NCBI GenBank assembly: GCA_022447545.1
Contig: JAKVBI010000001.1
Span: 284,640-348,639 of the forward strand
Length of the DNA stretch: 64,000 nucleotides
Direction: 5' to 3'
Source: Myxococcota bacterium
GTDB lineage: Bacteria > Myxococcota_A > UBA9160 > SMWR01
Positions within the stretch are counted from its first letter, which is position 1; every line of letters starts with the position of its first letter. The position numbers and the translations under genes are program-made. This document shows, piece after piece, positions 36,634-47,000 of this stretch. The notes beneath the pieces were generated by a model that did not search any database, had not been told where the DNA came from, and worked only from the letters and a program-made list of their open reading frames with translations.

Positions 36634-37472
36634 GCCACCGCCCGGGCAATGATGAGCATTTCGCCCGTGGGAAGGCGCAGGTGCCAGTCGCCGAAACGCC
36701 CCAGGCCCGCGGGAACGAATCCACCGACGCGGGTCGCGTAGCTCACCAGATACGAACCCATCAAGGTCTTGCGAAAACCCGTCTTCAGATCCAGCAGCAC
36801 GTAGCCACTACTCGCGATCAGACGCCTGAGGTTCTCGGGACCAAAGAGATAGAGGTGCTCGGGCGCGTAGTGGGGCCAGTAGCGACGGAACAAGCTGCGT
36901 GTGAAGCTCGCCGCGTTCGGCACGATCAGGACCAGGACCCCCCCAGGCTCGAGTCTCGCGCGACAATCCGCGAGCAGACGGTCGGGTCTCGCAACATGCT
37001 CGAGGACATCGACCAGGGTGATCACATCAAAGGCTTTCCCCGGGAAAGCCTGTCCATCGAGTTCCCCGCAATGAAGCCTGGCAGCCAGAGTCTCCGGCGC
37101 CCTGTCGATGGCGGCAGCGTTTCGGTCGAGCCCGAACGCGTCGTAACCTCGCTCGCCGGCCAACTCCACCAGGTATCCCAGCGCGCATCCCACATCGAGT
37201 AGGGAACCTGTCGGTCGATGGGGCTTCAATCGATCGAGAAGCGCCGAGTAGGTGTCACGCTTCATCTCACGAACCGACTCGAATTCTGCAGGCGTCGCCC
37301 CCCAGCGCTCGAAATAGTCGTCTCCATACAGGGACTCCAATGTCCCCGGTAAGGGCAGCGGGTGCTGCCACTCGAGTCCGCAACCCGTGCACCGCACCAG
37401 GGACACCTCGCCGCGCACCGGGAAAGGCCATCCCTTCTCAGCGCAAACGAGACAGCGCGGGGGATCACTCAC
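36630..37472 (-). CDS. SAM methyltransferase with N-terminal Cys4 zinc ribbon
   Basis: 280 residues from GTG 37472, which overlaps the stop of the glycosyltransferase upstream. The N-terminus has C7-x2-C10 and C28-x2-C31, a small zinc-binding knuckle, as in many sugar- or glycan-modifying methyltransferases. The class I fold follows, with LLDVGCALGYLVELA, DVITLVDVLEHVARPD and LVLIVPNAASF. The C-terminal part (HLYLFGPENLRRLIASSG) fits the Methyltransf_23 group. The substrate is probably a sugar residue of the surface polysaccharide, by coupling to the GT9 gene. Confidence 0.82.
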   Translation of the reverse strand: MSDPPRCLVCAEKGWPFPVRGEVSLVRCTGCGLEWQHPLPLPGTLESLYGDDYFERWGATPAEFESVREMKRDTYSALLDRLKPHRPTGSLLDVGCALGYLVELAGERGYDAFGLDRNAAAIDRAPETLAARLHCGELDGQAFPGKAFDVITLVDVLEHVARPDRLLADCRARLEPGGVLVLIVPNAASFTRSLFRRYWPHYAPEHLYLFGPENLRRLIASSGYVLLDLKTGFRKTLMGSYLVSYATRVGGFVPAGLGRFGDWHLRLPTGEMLIIARAVA

Positions 37473-38722
37473 GGGTCGGAAGACTCGCGCTCCGCGAGTA
37501 GAGCATCCACAGAGTGGAGAACCTCCGCAGGCGAGATACCCGTCATGCAGCGAGCTTGGGCAAACCAACAGGACAGCACCTTGTTGTCGTGCACGAACAT
37601 GCAGGGAGAGCATGCGAGATGGCGATAGTGGACCTCGTGACGCTGGCCCACTCGCGAGAGCAGAGGACCGTAGAGCCGCGGCGTTTCGGGGCCGAACAAA
37701 GCGACCGTCGACGCCCCAGCCGCGGCCGCCAGATGAAGAGGACCACTGTCATTGGTGACGACAGCATCCGCATGGCCGAGCAGCGCAACGAAAGCCGGGA
37801 TGTCGACCCGACCAGACAGGTCGATGATGCGATCCCCAACCCCCGACGCCTCCACCACGGCCCGAACGTAGTCGGCCTCAGCCGGCGAGCCCGTCACCAC
37901 TGCATTGACGGAGGACTGGCTGCACAGATCGCGCAGGAAAACGCTGACGCTCTCCAGAGGCCAGCGACGCTCGAGCGCCATATCTCCTGCGTTGGGATTG
38001 ACGACGACGATGGGGCGACCCTCACGCCACGCCGGGTCAGACAGCAGCTCCTGGTGACACGCCTGCCAACTTTGTTCGTCGGGCTCGAGACGCGAGAGCG
38101 ATGTTTCCACGCGGATCTCCGCGTCATCGATCGGATCCATGGGATCACGCCGCATGAGTGTCAAGAAATTGAGCGCAACGTGGTGGTAGGCGTTGAAGGG
38201 AACTTCGACGTCATGGAGACGACCCCGCCAATTTCCCTTGGCGCTGAAGCCGTGGGAGCGCCGAGGGTTGACGAGAGCTGAGAATAGAGCCGAGAAGCGT
38301 GTGAAGAACTCCAGGTCGAAAAGCAGGTCATAACGCTCGCCGCGCAACCTCCAGACCGTGAGCACCGTACTCACGAGAAAACGCGCGATTCCACCCCCGA
38401 GATCCAGGGTCACCCTGCGGTCGACGTCGGAAATCAACCGAAGCAACGCCGTATTCTCACTCAAGGTCAAGAAATCGATACGCGCCCCGGGGTACTCCTC
38501 GCGCAAGCGGCGGAGCATGGGCGACGCGAGCACGATGCTTCCCATCCCCCACATCTTGAGCACGAGAATCCGCTGAACCGGCTCCGGTTGGGGTAGAGGA
38601 CGCTCGCGCGCGGAGCCTCGCAACTTCCGGGCAGCGAACAGAAGAGCGCAAAGCGGCGGACCCAACCAGCGGTCGATCCAAAGAGCCAGCTGATATCGCC
38701 GATTCGGCCGGGACGCCCGCAC
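37469..38722 (-). CDS. Family 9 glycosyltransferase (heptosyltransferase-like)
   Basis: 417 residues. GT-B fold with ILVLKMWGMGSIVLASPMLR near the start, the counterpart of the LPS heptosyltransferase nucleotide-sugar loop. VVVNPNAGD follows in the middle, then VVTNDSGPLHLAAAAG, the diagnostic GT9 C-terminal signature, and VALFGPETP. It probably adds heptose or a related sugar to LPS core or another envelope glycan. GTG start at 38722. It has 4-base overlap with the methyltransferase gene downstream. Confidence 0.87.
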   Translation of the reverse strand: MRASRPNRRYQLALWIDRWLGPPLCALLFAARKLRGSARERPLPQPEPVQRILVLKMWGMGSIVLASPMLRRLREEYPGARIDFLTLSENTALLRLISDVDRRVTLDLGGGIARFLVSTVLTVWRLRGERYDLLFDLEFFTRFSALFSALVNPRRSHGFSAKGNWRGRLHDVEVPFNAYHHVALNFLTLMRRDPMDPIDDAEIRVETSLSRLEPDEQSWQACHQELLSDPAWREGRPIVVVNPNAGDMALERRWPLESVSVFLRDLCSQSSVNAVVTGSPAEADYVRAVVEASGVGDRIIDLSGRVDIPAFVALLGHADAVVTNDSGPLHLAAAAGASTVALFGPETPRLYGPLLSRVGQRHEVHYRHLACSPCMFVHDNKVLSCWFAQARCMTGISPAEVLHSVDALLAERESSDP

Positions 38723-38735
38723 GAACTCAGTCTAC

Positions 38736-38751
38736 CACCGGCATCCCGGTG
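38736..38751 (-). terminator. Short hairpin between the PQQ dehydrogenase and GT9 genes
   Basis: CACCGG (38736-38741) pairs with CCGGTG (38746-38751) around a 4-base loop. It lies after the sugar dehydrogenase and 14 bases before the GT9 start. There is no T run, so termination is only suggested. Confidence 0.3.
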
Positions 38752-38792
38752 CGCGTCGCGGAGCCTCTAGGATTGGAGAACCCCAAAATCCC

Positions 38793-40199
38793 TCAGGGGC
38801 CGCCCCCGCTGGATCGATGGCCCGACGATGCTCCCAAATCCCTCGAGATTGCGACCCCAATGATGGCCGCGGCCGCCAGGACCGTCGCCCAAAGGGGCAT
38901 GGCTGGAAGGCCCTCTGCGCACTGGCTCTCGACCCCGTCGGGAACGACCCGAAAGACCTCACCACCTCGGTCGACGATGTAGAGCTCGCCCTGGGCATCG
39001 AGACCAAAGGAGGTGATGAAGGAGATGGACAGGCCCCCCCCGGGCGCCAACTCGGCAGTGCGTTCCGTGACCTCGGTAGCGACGCCTTCGGTCATCCGGA
39101 GGCTCCAGATCTGAGCAGAACAGTAATCCGCCAGGAAGTAACTGCCCTGGAGGTCTGGGATCGCGCAGCCCCGATACACCTCGCCCCCGGTGACCGCACA
39201 GCGAAAGGGAGATCCCCCACGCGCGTACTCGTGAACCGGATCGATCGAAGGCGTCGCGGCACAGGTCGCACTGGCATCGTAGGGATGAGCCCCCTCGCGA
39301 CAACGCCACCCCCAGTTCTCCCCTCCTCCACTCGACGAGGGTTGGAAATCGATCTCCTCCCAGGAATTTTGTCCGACGTCACCCAGATAGAGATCCCCCG
39401 TCTGGCGATCGAATGCATTGCGCCAGGCGTTGCGCAATCCATAGGACCAGATCTCATCGTCTCCAGCCTCCCCAACGAAAGGGTTGTCGGCGGGAATTCC
39501 GTAGGCGCCACCCGGTGCAGTCGTGGAATCAACGTCGATCCGCAACATCTTTCCCAGCAGGTTCGAGGTCGTGTCCTGGCCATTGCCGATACCGGCCGTA
39601 TGACCCGAACCGGTATCGCCGCCGCCACCACCGTCACCCACCGAGATGTAGAGCATCCCGTCCAACGGGCCGAAACCGATCCAGCCACCGTTGTGGTTCC
39701 CCTGAGGCTGTCCAACGGTGAGAACCACCTGCTCGCTGGTTGGGTCGGCAGCCTGGGGCGTCAGGGCCGGAACCGAGAAACGCGACACCACGGTCGTTCC
39801 CAGGAAACCCGTGTAGTCGACGAAAAACCACCCATTGCTCGCGAAATCGGGATGAAAAGCGAGGCCGAGCAGACCCTGCTCATTGAAGTCATCGACCACG
39901 CGATCCGTGATATCGAGGAATGGGGATTCCACCAACTCCGGGGGGTCGGAGGTGAGATCGACGATGCGGATCCGACCAGGCTGCTCGACGACGAACAGCC
40001 GGCTCTCGTCTCCAGGTGGGGCGGTGACGAACAACGGCTTTTCGAGACCGCTGACGACGAGTTCGGTGGTCAAGGGCGTGTCCGCCAGAACCACTGCGCT
40101 CCACGAACTGCCCGCCAGCAGCAGCGCGATTACACACGCCTGCTTGAACCACGCGAATGATCGGCAGCCGCAAGGGCTTTCCACGGGGAGGCAAGGCAC
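38793..40199 (-). CDS. PQQ-dependent sugar (glucose/sorbosone) dehydrogenase-like, exported
   Basis: 468 residues from GTG 40199, which has GGAAGGGG 8 bases upstream. It has a signal-type N-terminus (about 18-40, ALLLAGSSWSAVVLA-DT), then a six-bladed beta-propeller of the GSDH family with GLLGLAFHPDFASNGWFF, GNHNGGWIGFGP, YISVGDGG and YGLRNAWRNAFD. A hydrophobic stretch near the C-terminus (about 436-455) suggests membrane tethering. The family oxidises aldoses or related carbonyls using PQQ in the periplasm; PQQ genes are not in this window. The gene lies 61 bases downstream of the large GT-C-like gene and 70 bases upstream of GT9. Confidence 0.85.
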   Translation of the reverse strand: MPCLPVESPCGCRSFAWFKQACVIALLLAGSSWSAVVLADTPLTTELVVSGLEKPLFVTAPPGDESRLFVVEQPGRIRIVDLTSDPPELVESPFLDITDRVVDDFNEQGLLGLAFHPDFASNGWFFVDYTGFLGTTVVSRFSVPALTPQAADPTSEQVVLTVGQPQGNHNGGWIGFGPLDGMLYISVGDGGGGGDTGSGHTAGIGNGQDTTSNLLGKMLRIDVDSTTAPGGAYGIPADNPFVGEAGDDEIWSYGLRNAWRNAFDRQTGDLYLGDVGQNSWEEIDFQPSSSGGGENWGWRCREGAHPYDASATCAATPSIDPVHEYARGGSPFRCAVTGGEVYRGCAIPDLQGSYFLADYCSAQIWSLRMTEGVATEVTERTAELAPGGGLSISFITSFGLDAQGELYIVDRGGEVFRVVPDGVESQCAEGLPAMPLWATVLAAAAIIGVAISRDLGASSGHRSSGGGP

Positions 40200-40260
40200 G
40201 ATCCAGACCCCTTCCAGCCATCAAAACTAACAACAGGCGCCGGTTCCTTCGACCTGTTTT

Positions 40261-42405
40261 CTACCCAGATCGGGCCGAATCTGCTTCGCGCCCAGACCCG
40301 CGGGGAGCCGACTCCTTCCCCTGGAAACGCGGAGCGAGAATGCGAACTCCTCCAATGCGTTTGTGTTCGACATAGTTGGCGTCGATCCACTCGAGCATGG
40401 CTGCACCCATGACGCGTTCGTCCGACAGCTCGTCGACCCGGAGCACCTCATCATCCCAGACCACCAGAGCCGGAGGATCCTGCTGGAGCGCTCGAAGGGC
40501 TTCTTCCCGATGGGCGCGAGTCACCATCTGGGATCCAAGCACGAAGCGGATCGGGCGGCGACGCTCAGTCAGATAGTAGTAGGCGGCGTTGTTGGGCATG
40601 AACAACACGGCTTCATCCGGTTTCGTGTGGCTCCGAACCCAGACGACAACGCGTGAGATTTCAGCATTGCCACGGGGATGGTGGCCTTTGGTCACCAGGA
40701 TTCGAGCCGAGTCGATGGACGATGCCACCGAGGAAAAAGGCTGGGCCGCGCCGGGAAGCCCCGTGTGCAACGCAAAGCCCACCAGGGCCAACAATCTCCA
40801 CCCGCTCAACAGGCGTTGGCCAGTTCCCCAAAGCACCAGCGAGCGATCGAAAGCCAGTCCCAACAACACGACCGCTGCGGGGGCAACGGACAGAAAGTGA
40901 CCGATATCGCTGCGGCCCAATGCGGAGCGAAAACCAATCAGGCCGAAGACCGCAACCAACCACCAGGCAAGCCGCTCGCGATCGCCATCGAGACCAAGGC
41001 AGAGTGCTCGCAAGGAAGCTACCGGACGTGATGGGCGGAAAGCCGTCACGGGGAGGCCGATCAACAGAGCTGCCGTAAAGATCACCGGCAGCGCGTAGCC
41101 AATGCGAAGCTCGCGAGACGACACCCCGGACAACGTGAGCGCATGCTGCATCAGAGCCGATTCAAGGGGTTCGAAGCTCGGAAATGGCAACTTGGCATAG
41201 CCCGCCATCATGTGGCCGGGATACGCGGCGAGATCCGACAGCATGGGCGCCAGTGCACCGTGGGACGCATAGAAGGCCAACACCGGTCCCACCACCGCCA
41301 AACAGCCCAGGCCAAACCCAAGCCCCCCGCGTATGGAACGCGTCACTACGATCCCCAGAAGCGCCGACACGAGGAATGCAACCCCGTACTCCTGGCTGTA
41401 GAGCAGGGCGGTCCCACCCAACATGCCAGCGACCACTGCCCAGAACAATTGACCGCCCCGCAACCAGATCGCGAAACACGCCAACCCCAGCATGGCCAGA
41501 CCAATGCGCGCGCTCACCCAGGGAAGCAAGAGCGGGAGTAGCAGTGCAAGCGACGGTCGCCGAAACAAGCTGCCCGCCAGAACGAACAGCGACAACCAAC
41601 CCAGGCTGCGCGCGAGCCACCAATACAGTTGCCAGCTGGCGAGGGATCGACCGAAAACATCCCACATGGCCACCACCGACCAGTCATACAGGGGGCCGTA
41701 AAGGCAGAAGAAATCGCGGCCGTGAAGTTCTCCGTCCTGCAGTGCGCTCGCCCAGGCCAGATGCTGTCCGATTTCGGCATGAAAGCGGAACTCATCGAAC
41801 AAGAGCAGCTGATCTGGAATGCGTTGAACGACATTCCACACCGATACCCCCAGGCTCGGCACGAGCAGGAGCGAGAGCGCGATCGCTCCGAAAACCAGAA
41901 TCGCCCACTCTCGGTTTCTTGCGGCGCGCCCGGGAACCGCAGGAGCATGCGCTGTTTCCGAAACTGTGCGGAGCGGACGGCGCGACCACCACAACGCACA
42001 AGCAAGCAAAGACAACCACAACGCCGAAGCTAAGAGCACAGGCAGCCACAGTGCCGATAGCAGCGCCAAGGCGCCGAACACCTCTCGACCGATCAACCGT
42101 CCTGGGCTGGCTCGCCGGTGGACGAAGGCGCTGGAGAGGAGCCCACTGAACACACAGGCAAAGGCCACACCGGCTACCAGCCAGAAGGTCTCCTGCTGCA
42201 ATGGATACTGCGCGAGTGTGGCAAGACTTTCGATCCCCAGGTCATTGGGTCGGTAGCTGAAATGAATCGGAAGCAGAGGAGCAACACACAGCCATGCCGC
42301 CGCCGTGAACGGGAGGGCCACAATGAGGGCCTCCCGCGAAGACGCGGACCCGGAGTTCTCCTGAGGTTGCGCGTTCGCAACGAGGCGCCACCGCCGCCTA
42401 CTCAT
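40261..42405 (-). CDS. Large multi-pass membrane protein, GT-C / PMT-like (GT39 superfamily)
   Basis: 714 residues with about 11-13 hydrophobic segments in the first two thirds, then a soluble C-terminal domain (about 570-714) with VWVRSHTKPDEAVLFMP and YYLTERRRPIRF. The first loop contains DGELHGRDFFCLYGPLYDW, recalling the acidic and GP-containing lumenal loop of PMT-like glycosyltransferases. No single motif fixes the sugar or acceptor. Together with its neighbours it points to lipid-linked or wall glycan assembly. ATG start at 42405, with an inverted repeat at once upstream. Confidence 0.7.
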   Translation of the reverse strand: MSRRRWRLVANAQPQENSGSASSREALIVALPFTAAAWLCVAPLLPIHFSYRPNDLGIESLATLAQYPLQQETFWLVAGVAFACVFSGLLSSAFVHRRASPGRLIGREVFGALALLSALWLPVLLASALWLSLLACALWWSRRPLRTVSETAHAPAVPGRAARNREWAILVFGAIALSLLLVPSLGVSVWNVVQRIPDQLLLFDEFRFHAEIGQHLAWASALQDGELHGRDFFCLYGPLYDWSVVAMWDVFGRSLASWQLYWWLARSLGWLSLFVLAGSLFRRPSLALLLPLLLPWVSARIGLAMLGLACFAIWLRGGQLFWAVVAGMLGGTALLYSQEYGVAFLVSALLGIVVTRSIRGGLGFGLGCLAVVGPVLAFYASHGALAPMLSDLAAYPGHMMAGYAKLPFPSFEPLESALMQHALTLSGVSSRELRIGYALPVIFTAALLIGLPVTAFRPSRPVASLRALCLGLDGDRERLAWWLVAVFGLIGFRSALGRSDIGHFLSVAPAAVVLLGLAFDRSLVLWGTGQRLLSGWRLLALVGFALHTGLPGAAQPFSSVASSIDSARILVTKGHHPRGNAEISRVVVWVRSHTKPDEAVLFMPNNAAYYYLTERRRPIRFVLGSQMVTRAHREEALRALQQDPPALVVWDDEVLRVDELSDERVMGAAMLEWIDANYVEHKRIGGVRILAPRFQGKESAPRGSGREADSARSG

Positions 42406-42856
42406 GACGTGTCACAACGTGACAGTGGGAAAATCTCCACCCATTCTCCGAGCTTCGGGGAGTGCTGACAGCATCTTTTGCAATCGATCGAATGCACGCT
42501 CTCTCCACCGTGGAGAATCGGCCACCCCAGCGAATGCAGCCAAGAGCCGCCTCGTGGACGGAGGGTATCTGGCGAATGGACTCACTGCCGCATGAAGCCA
42601 CCAAGGCAGGGGATTCCCCACGAGGTCCCACTGGATGCTGTCTTCTCATCGGTGCCCTCACCACTCCTTGGGCGATGCCCCCAGGCGAGCCCGAAAGAGT
42701 TATCCTGAGGTCCTCTCAAGCTGAGTGTCGGATGCCCGAGCATCCCCGGCACGACACCCCAGTAGAACCGCCCGAAGTCGCGTCAGCGAAAATCCGCCGT
42801 CTCGCGTATTGGACGGGTCGACATACCGGCGCTGACCGAAGCCCTGGAGAACCCAA
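42406..42856. other. Intergenic region of 451 bases with three inverted repeats
   Basis: No convincing gene here; short frames lack a coding pattern. Three symmetric elements stand out: TGTCAC-AAC-GTGACA at 42410-42424, only 5 bases from the start of the leftward membrane gene; a hairpin CTCCGA-GCT-TCGGGGAG at 42446-42462; and TCTCCAC-C-GTGGAGA at 42502-42516. They could be operators or RNA structures controlling the leftward gene or the rightward efflux operon at 42857. I cannot name a regulator. Confidence 0.4.
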
Positions 42857-44047
42857 TTGGACCGCAAGCGAGCCCTCCTTGTCCCCCTGGCCATCCTGGC
42901 CATTGGTGTCGCCGGGTTCGCGATCATGCTGGCGACCCGGCCGACCGTTGCCCAAAAGCCCCCGGTTCGTCAGGCACCTCTGGTCCGCGTGCTACCGGCC
43001 AGCCCGATCGATGTCGTTCTCGAAGTCGACAGCCAGGGCAACGTCGAACCACGTACTCAAAGCGATTTGATCCCCGAAGTCTCGGGGAGCGTCATCTGGG
43101 TCTCTCCCAAGCTGGCTTCGGGAGAATTCTTCGACGACGGCGAGCTCTTGTTCAGAATCGACACCCACGATTACGAAGTCGCCATGGCCCGCGCACGTGC
43201 CCAACTGGCCCGAGCGGAGAGCGAGAACGCGCGGGCGTCGCGGGAAGCCACACGCCAACGCGGTCTCGCCGAGCGCGACTACGCGAGTTCCTCGCAACTC
43301 GACGACGCTGAAAATGCTGAGAAGGTCGCCAATGCACAACTCGCCGAAGCGCGCGCACAGGTCGCCAAGGCGGAAAGAGACCTGGAGCGAACCCATGTCC
43401 GAGCCCCCTACACCGGACGCGTACGAGAGGAGAACATCGACGTCGGCCAATTCGTAAACCGCGGCAATGCCGTCGCGAAGCTCTACGCCATCGAATTCGC
43501 CGAGGTCCGGCTTCCCATCTCCGATGAAGACCTCGCCTACCTCGACCTGCCGCTCTGGTATCGCGGGGGGGATGGCTCCGGCGAAACCTGGGACCTGGGC
43601 CCTTCCGTCCGGCTCCATGCCCGCTTCGCCGGCGCCGAGCACGAATGGCAAGGGCAGATTGTCCGCACGGAGGGTGAAATCGACGACCAGACCCGCATGG
43701 TCCACGTAATTGCCCGGGTCAAGGACCCCTATGGACGCTCAGTGGACTCCCTCGAGCGGCCTCCGTTGGCAGTGGGACTCTTCGTCGAGGCGGAGATCGA
43801 GGGACGGCTCGAACGCGGTGTCCTGCGTGTTCCCCGCCGCTCACTCCAACAGGGCAAGCTCCTCATCGCCGATGCTGAAGACCGAATGCGCCTGCGAGAT
43901 GCGGAACTGGTCAAGAACGAACGAGAGAACGTGATCGTGCGGGCGAACGTTTTGCCTGGCGACCGCATCATCGTCTCCTCCCCGCGAACGGCCATCGACG
44001 GAATGCTGATCAAGCCAGAACCGAGCGAACCGGAGCTCTCCTCGTGA
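42857..44047 (+). CDS. RND efflux periplasmic adaptor (HlyD/MFP family)
   Basis: 396 residues from TTG 42857, with GGAGA 6 bases upstream. One N-terminal membrane helix (7-27), then the adaptor layout: lipoyl half VEPRTQSDLIPEVSGSV, a charged coiled-coil hairpin (about 103-185, with repeated ARA/EAR), and VRAPYTGRVREENIDVGQFV as second lipoyl half. Beta-barrel and membrane-proximal domains follow. It should bridge the pump 44044-47328 to an outer membrane channel. The channel gene is not adjacent. The stop overlaps the pump start (GTGA). Confidence 0.92.
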   Translation: MDRKRALLVPLAILAIGVAGFAIMLATRPTVAQKPPVRQAPLVRVLPASPIDVVLEVDSQGNVEPRTQSDLIPEVSGSVIWVSPKLASGEFFDDGELLFRIDTHDYEVAMARARAQLARAESENARASREATRQRGLAERDYASSSQLDDAENAEKVANAQLAEARAQVAKAERDLERTHVRAPYTGRVREENIDVGQFVNRGNAVAKLYAIEFAEVRLPISDEDLAYLDLPLWYRGGDGSGETWDLGPSVRLHARFAGAEHEWQGQIVRTEGEIDDQTRMVHVIARVKDPYGRSVDSLERPPLAVGLFVEAEIEGRLERGVLRVPRRSLQQGKLLIADAEDRMRLRDAELVKNERENVIVRANVLPGDRIIVSSPRTAIDGMLIKPEPSEPELSS

Positions 44048-47000
44048 ATCGAGCGATCGCCTGGTTTGCGACCAACAGCGTGGCCGCCAACTTGCTGATG
44101 GGACTGATCGTGGTGGCGGGCGTCATGGCTCTGCTCAGCGTCCCCCAGAAACAGTTTCCAGACGTCGACATCAACGTGGTCACGGTCTCGGTCGAGTACC
44201 TCGGCGCCGCCCCTGAAGAAGTAGAACAGGGCGTCTGCATCCGGATCGAAGAGGCCATCGACGGCATCGAGGGAATCGAAGAGTTGCGTTCGGTGGCGGC
44301 CGAGGGAGCCTGCAACGTCCAGGCCGAGCTGATGACCGACACCGATCCCATCGTCGCACTCGACGACATCAAGAATCGAGTGGACGCCATCGACACCTTC
44401 CCCGAAGAGGCCGAAAAGCCCATCATCGAGAAGTTGTCCATGCAACGCATGGTGATGGACATCGCCGTTTCGGGTCACGTCGGCCCTCGCAGCCTCTACG
44501 TCGTCACCGAGCGGATTCGTGATGAAATCGCAGCGCTTCCAAACATCACCCAGGTCGAAATCGCGCTCGACAGGCCCTTCGAAATGTCCATCGAAATCTC
44601 CGAAGAGTCCCTGCGCCGTTACGGGCTGCGCTTCGACAACGTCGTTTCGGCAGTCCAGCGCTCTTCCCTCGACCTTCCAGGCGGACGTTTGAAGACCTCG
44701 GGCGGAGAAATCCTGCTGCGAACCAAGGGACAAGCCTATCTCGGAGACGACTTCGAAGATCTCGTGCTGCTCACCCGGCCAGATGGAACACGTGTGACTC
44801 TGGGCGAAGTCGCCACGGTCAATGATGGTTTCGAAGACACGGACGTCGAGGGCCGATTCGACGGGGTCCCAACCCTACTCGTACAAGTTTATCGAGTGGG
44901 AACTCAGGACGTGATCGGAATCTCGAACAACGTGAAGCAATACGTCGAACAACTCCAGAGCCGTTTGCCCGAGGGGGTTTCCGTCACCATCTGGGAAGAC
45001 GGCTCCATGGGTCTGCGAGGTCGCATCGACACCTTGCTGCGAACAGGATCCCAGGGATTCCTGCTGGTCCTGATTGTACTGGCACTGTTCCTGCGCTTCC
45101 GCGTCGCCTTCTGGGTCACCCTTGGGGTTCCTATCGCATTTCTGGGTGGCTTCTGGACATGGCTCCCCCTCGGGCTGTCCATCGATGTGATCTCACTCTT
45201 CGGCTTCATCTGCGTGCTCGGCATCCTGGTCGACGACGCCGTCGTGGTGGGCGAAAACATCTACAACCAACAGATTCGCCTGAAGGACCGGCTGCGTGGC
45301 GCCATCGTCGGGACCCAACAGGTCGCCACCCCGGTGGTGTTCGGCGTGTTGACCACGGTGGCAGCCTTTTCTCCCATGTTGTTCGTCGATGGCATGATGG
45401 GAGACATCAACTCGGTGATGGGTAGTGTGGTCATCGCATGTCTGTTGTTCTCACTAGTCGAGTCCCAGTGGATCCTTCCCGCACACCTGGCCCACGGCCA
45501 ATACCAATCGGACGACGAGGTTTCAAAGGCGCCGAAATCACACTCCGCCTTGAGCGCGTTCGCCCAGCGCTGGAGGAAGATCCAAAACATCTGCGCCGGC
45601 ACCCTCGAGCACCTCGCCCAGGTTCGCTACCGCGGGTCGCTTCAGACTGCTCTCACCTGGCGTTACGCCACCCTCGCCGTTGCAGTCAGCAGTCTGATTT
45701 TGGCCATGGGTGTGATCGCAAGCGGTCGCATGGGCTTCTCCTTCTTCCCCCCCATCGAAGCCGACTTTCTGGCGGCTCGTCTCACCATGTCTGCCGGGAC
45801 TCCGGCTGATGTCACCAAGCAGGCCGTCGAGCGCATCGAACGCGCCGCCTATCAGTTGGCCGCAGACCTCGACCCCGTCCATCTCCCAGAAGGGGAAACC
45901 TTCGTCCAACACGTATTGTCCTCCGTGGGCAGCCAGCCTCTGGCCGAACGCGGCGGCGGCCCTGACACCCCTAGCCAAAACGCTGGCCCCCGCTCCCACG
46001 TTGGGGAGGTTGCGATCCGTCTGTTGGAGCCGGAGAAGCGACCAATCCCCAACAAGGATCTGGCTGCACATTGGCGAAAGCTCGTTTCCGACATCCCAGA
46101 CACCGAGCAACTCGTCTATGCGTCTTCTTTTTTCTCCATGGGATCCGACATCGACATCCAGTTGCGCGGTGCAGACGTCGAAACACTGGTAGATGCTGCC
46201 GAGCGAGTCAAACAGGAGCTCGCCACCTACGCAGGCGTCGTGGACATCTCGGATTCCTTTCGAGCTGGCAAGGAAGAAATCAAGCTCGACATAGAACCCA
46301 GCGCGGAACCCCTGGGACTGACCCTCGCAGACCTCGGAAAACAGGTTCGCCAGGCCTTCTATGGGGAAGAGGCCCAGCGCATCCAGCGAGGGCGCGACGA
46401 CGTCCGCGTCATGGTCCGTTACCCCGAACGCCAGAGACGCTCCGTGGGCGACCTGTCGAATCTGCGCATCCGCACCCAGGAAGGCATGGAAGTCCCCTTC
46501 GGCACAGTGGCCCGGGCAGAACTGGGCCGCGGGTTCTCGAGCATCAAGCGAACCAACCGCATGCGGGTGGTCGACGTCACCGCCGACGTCGACCGCAGTG
46601 TCACGACCGAAAACGAGGTTCTGGCCAACTTCATGGACACGCGGTTACCCACCATCCTTGCCGACTACCCGGGTATCACGGCCAATCTGGCGGGGGCCTC
46701 GGAAGAACAACGCAAGTCCCTGTCGGGCCTGATGCGCTCGTATCTGGTTGCGATCTTCGTCATCTACGCGCTGCTCGCCGTCCCCCTGCGTTCCTACGTC
46801 CAGCCTCTGTTGATCATGTGCGTGATCCCCTTCGGCCTGGTCGGAGCCATTGGAGGCCACATTCTGCTCGGCCCGATCAAAGCGATGCAGAGCGGCATCT
46901 GGAATCCTGCTCAGTGGAACGTCATGGATCTGTCTTTCATGTCGATCATCGGCATCGTCGCCCTCTCGGGTGTGGTGGTGAACGCAAGCCTGGTGCTCGT

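Noticed and set aside
38817-40160. 447-codon rightward open frame
   Set aside because: It is antisense to the PQQ-type sugar dehydrogenase, which has a signal peptide and propeller motifs.
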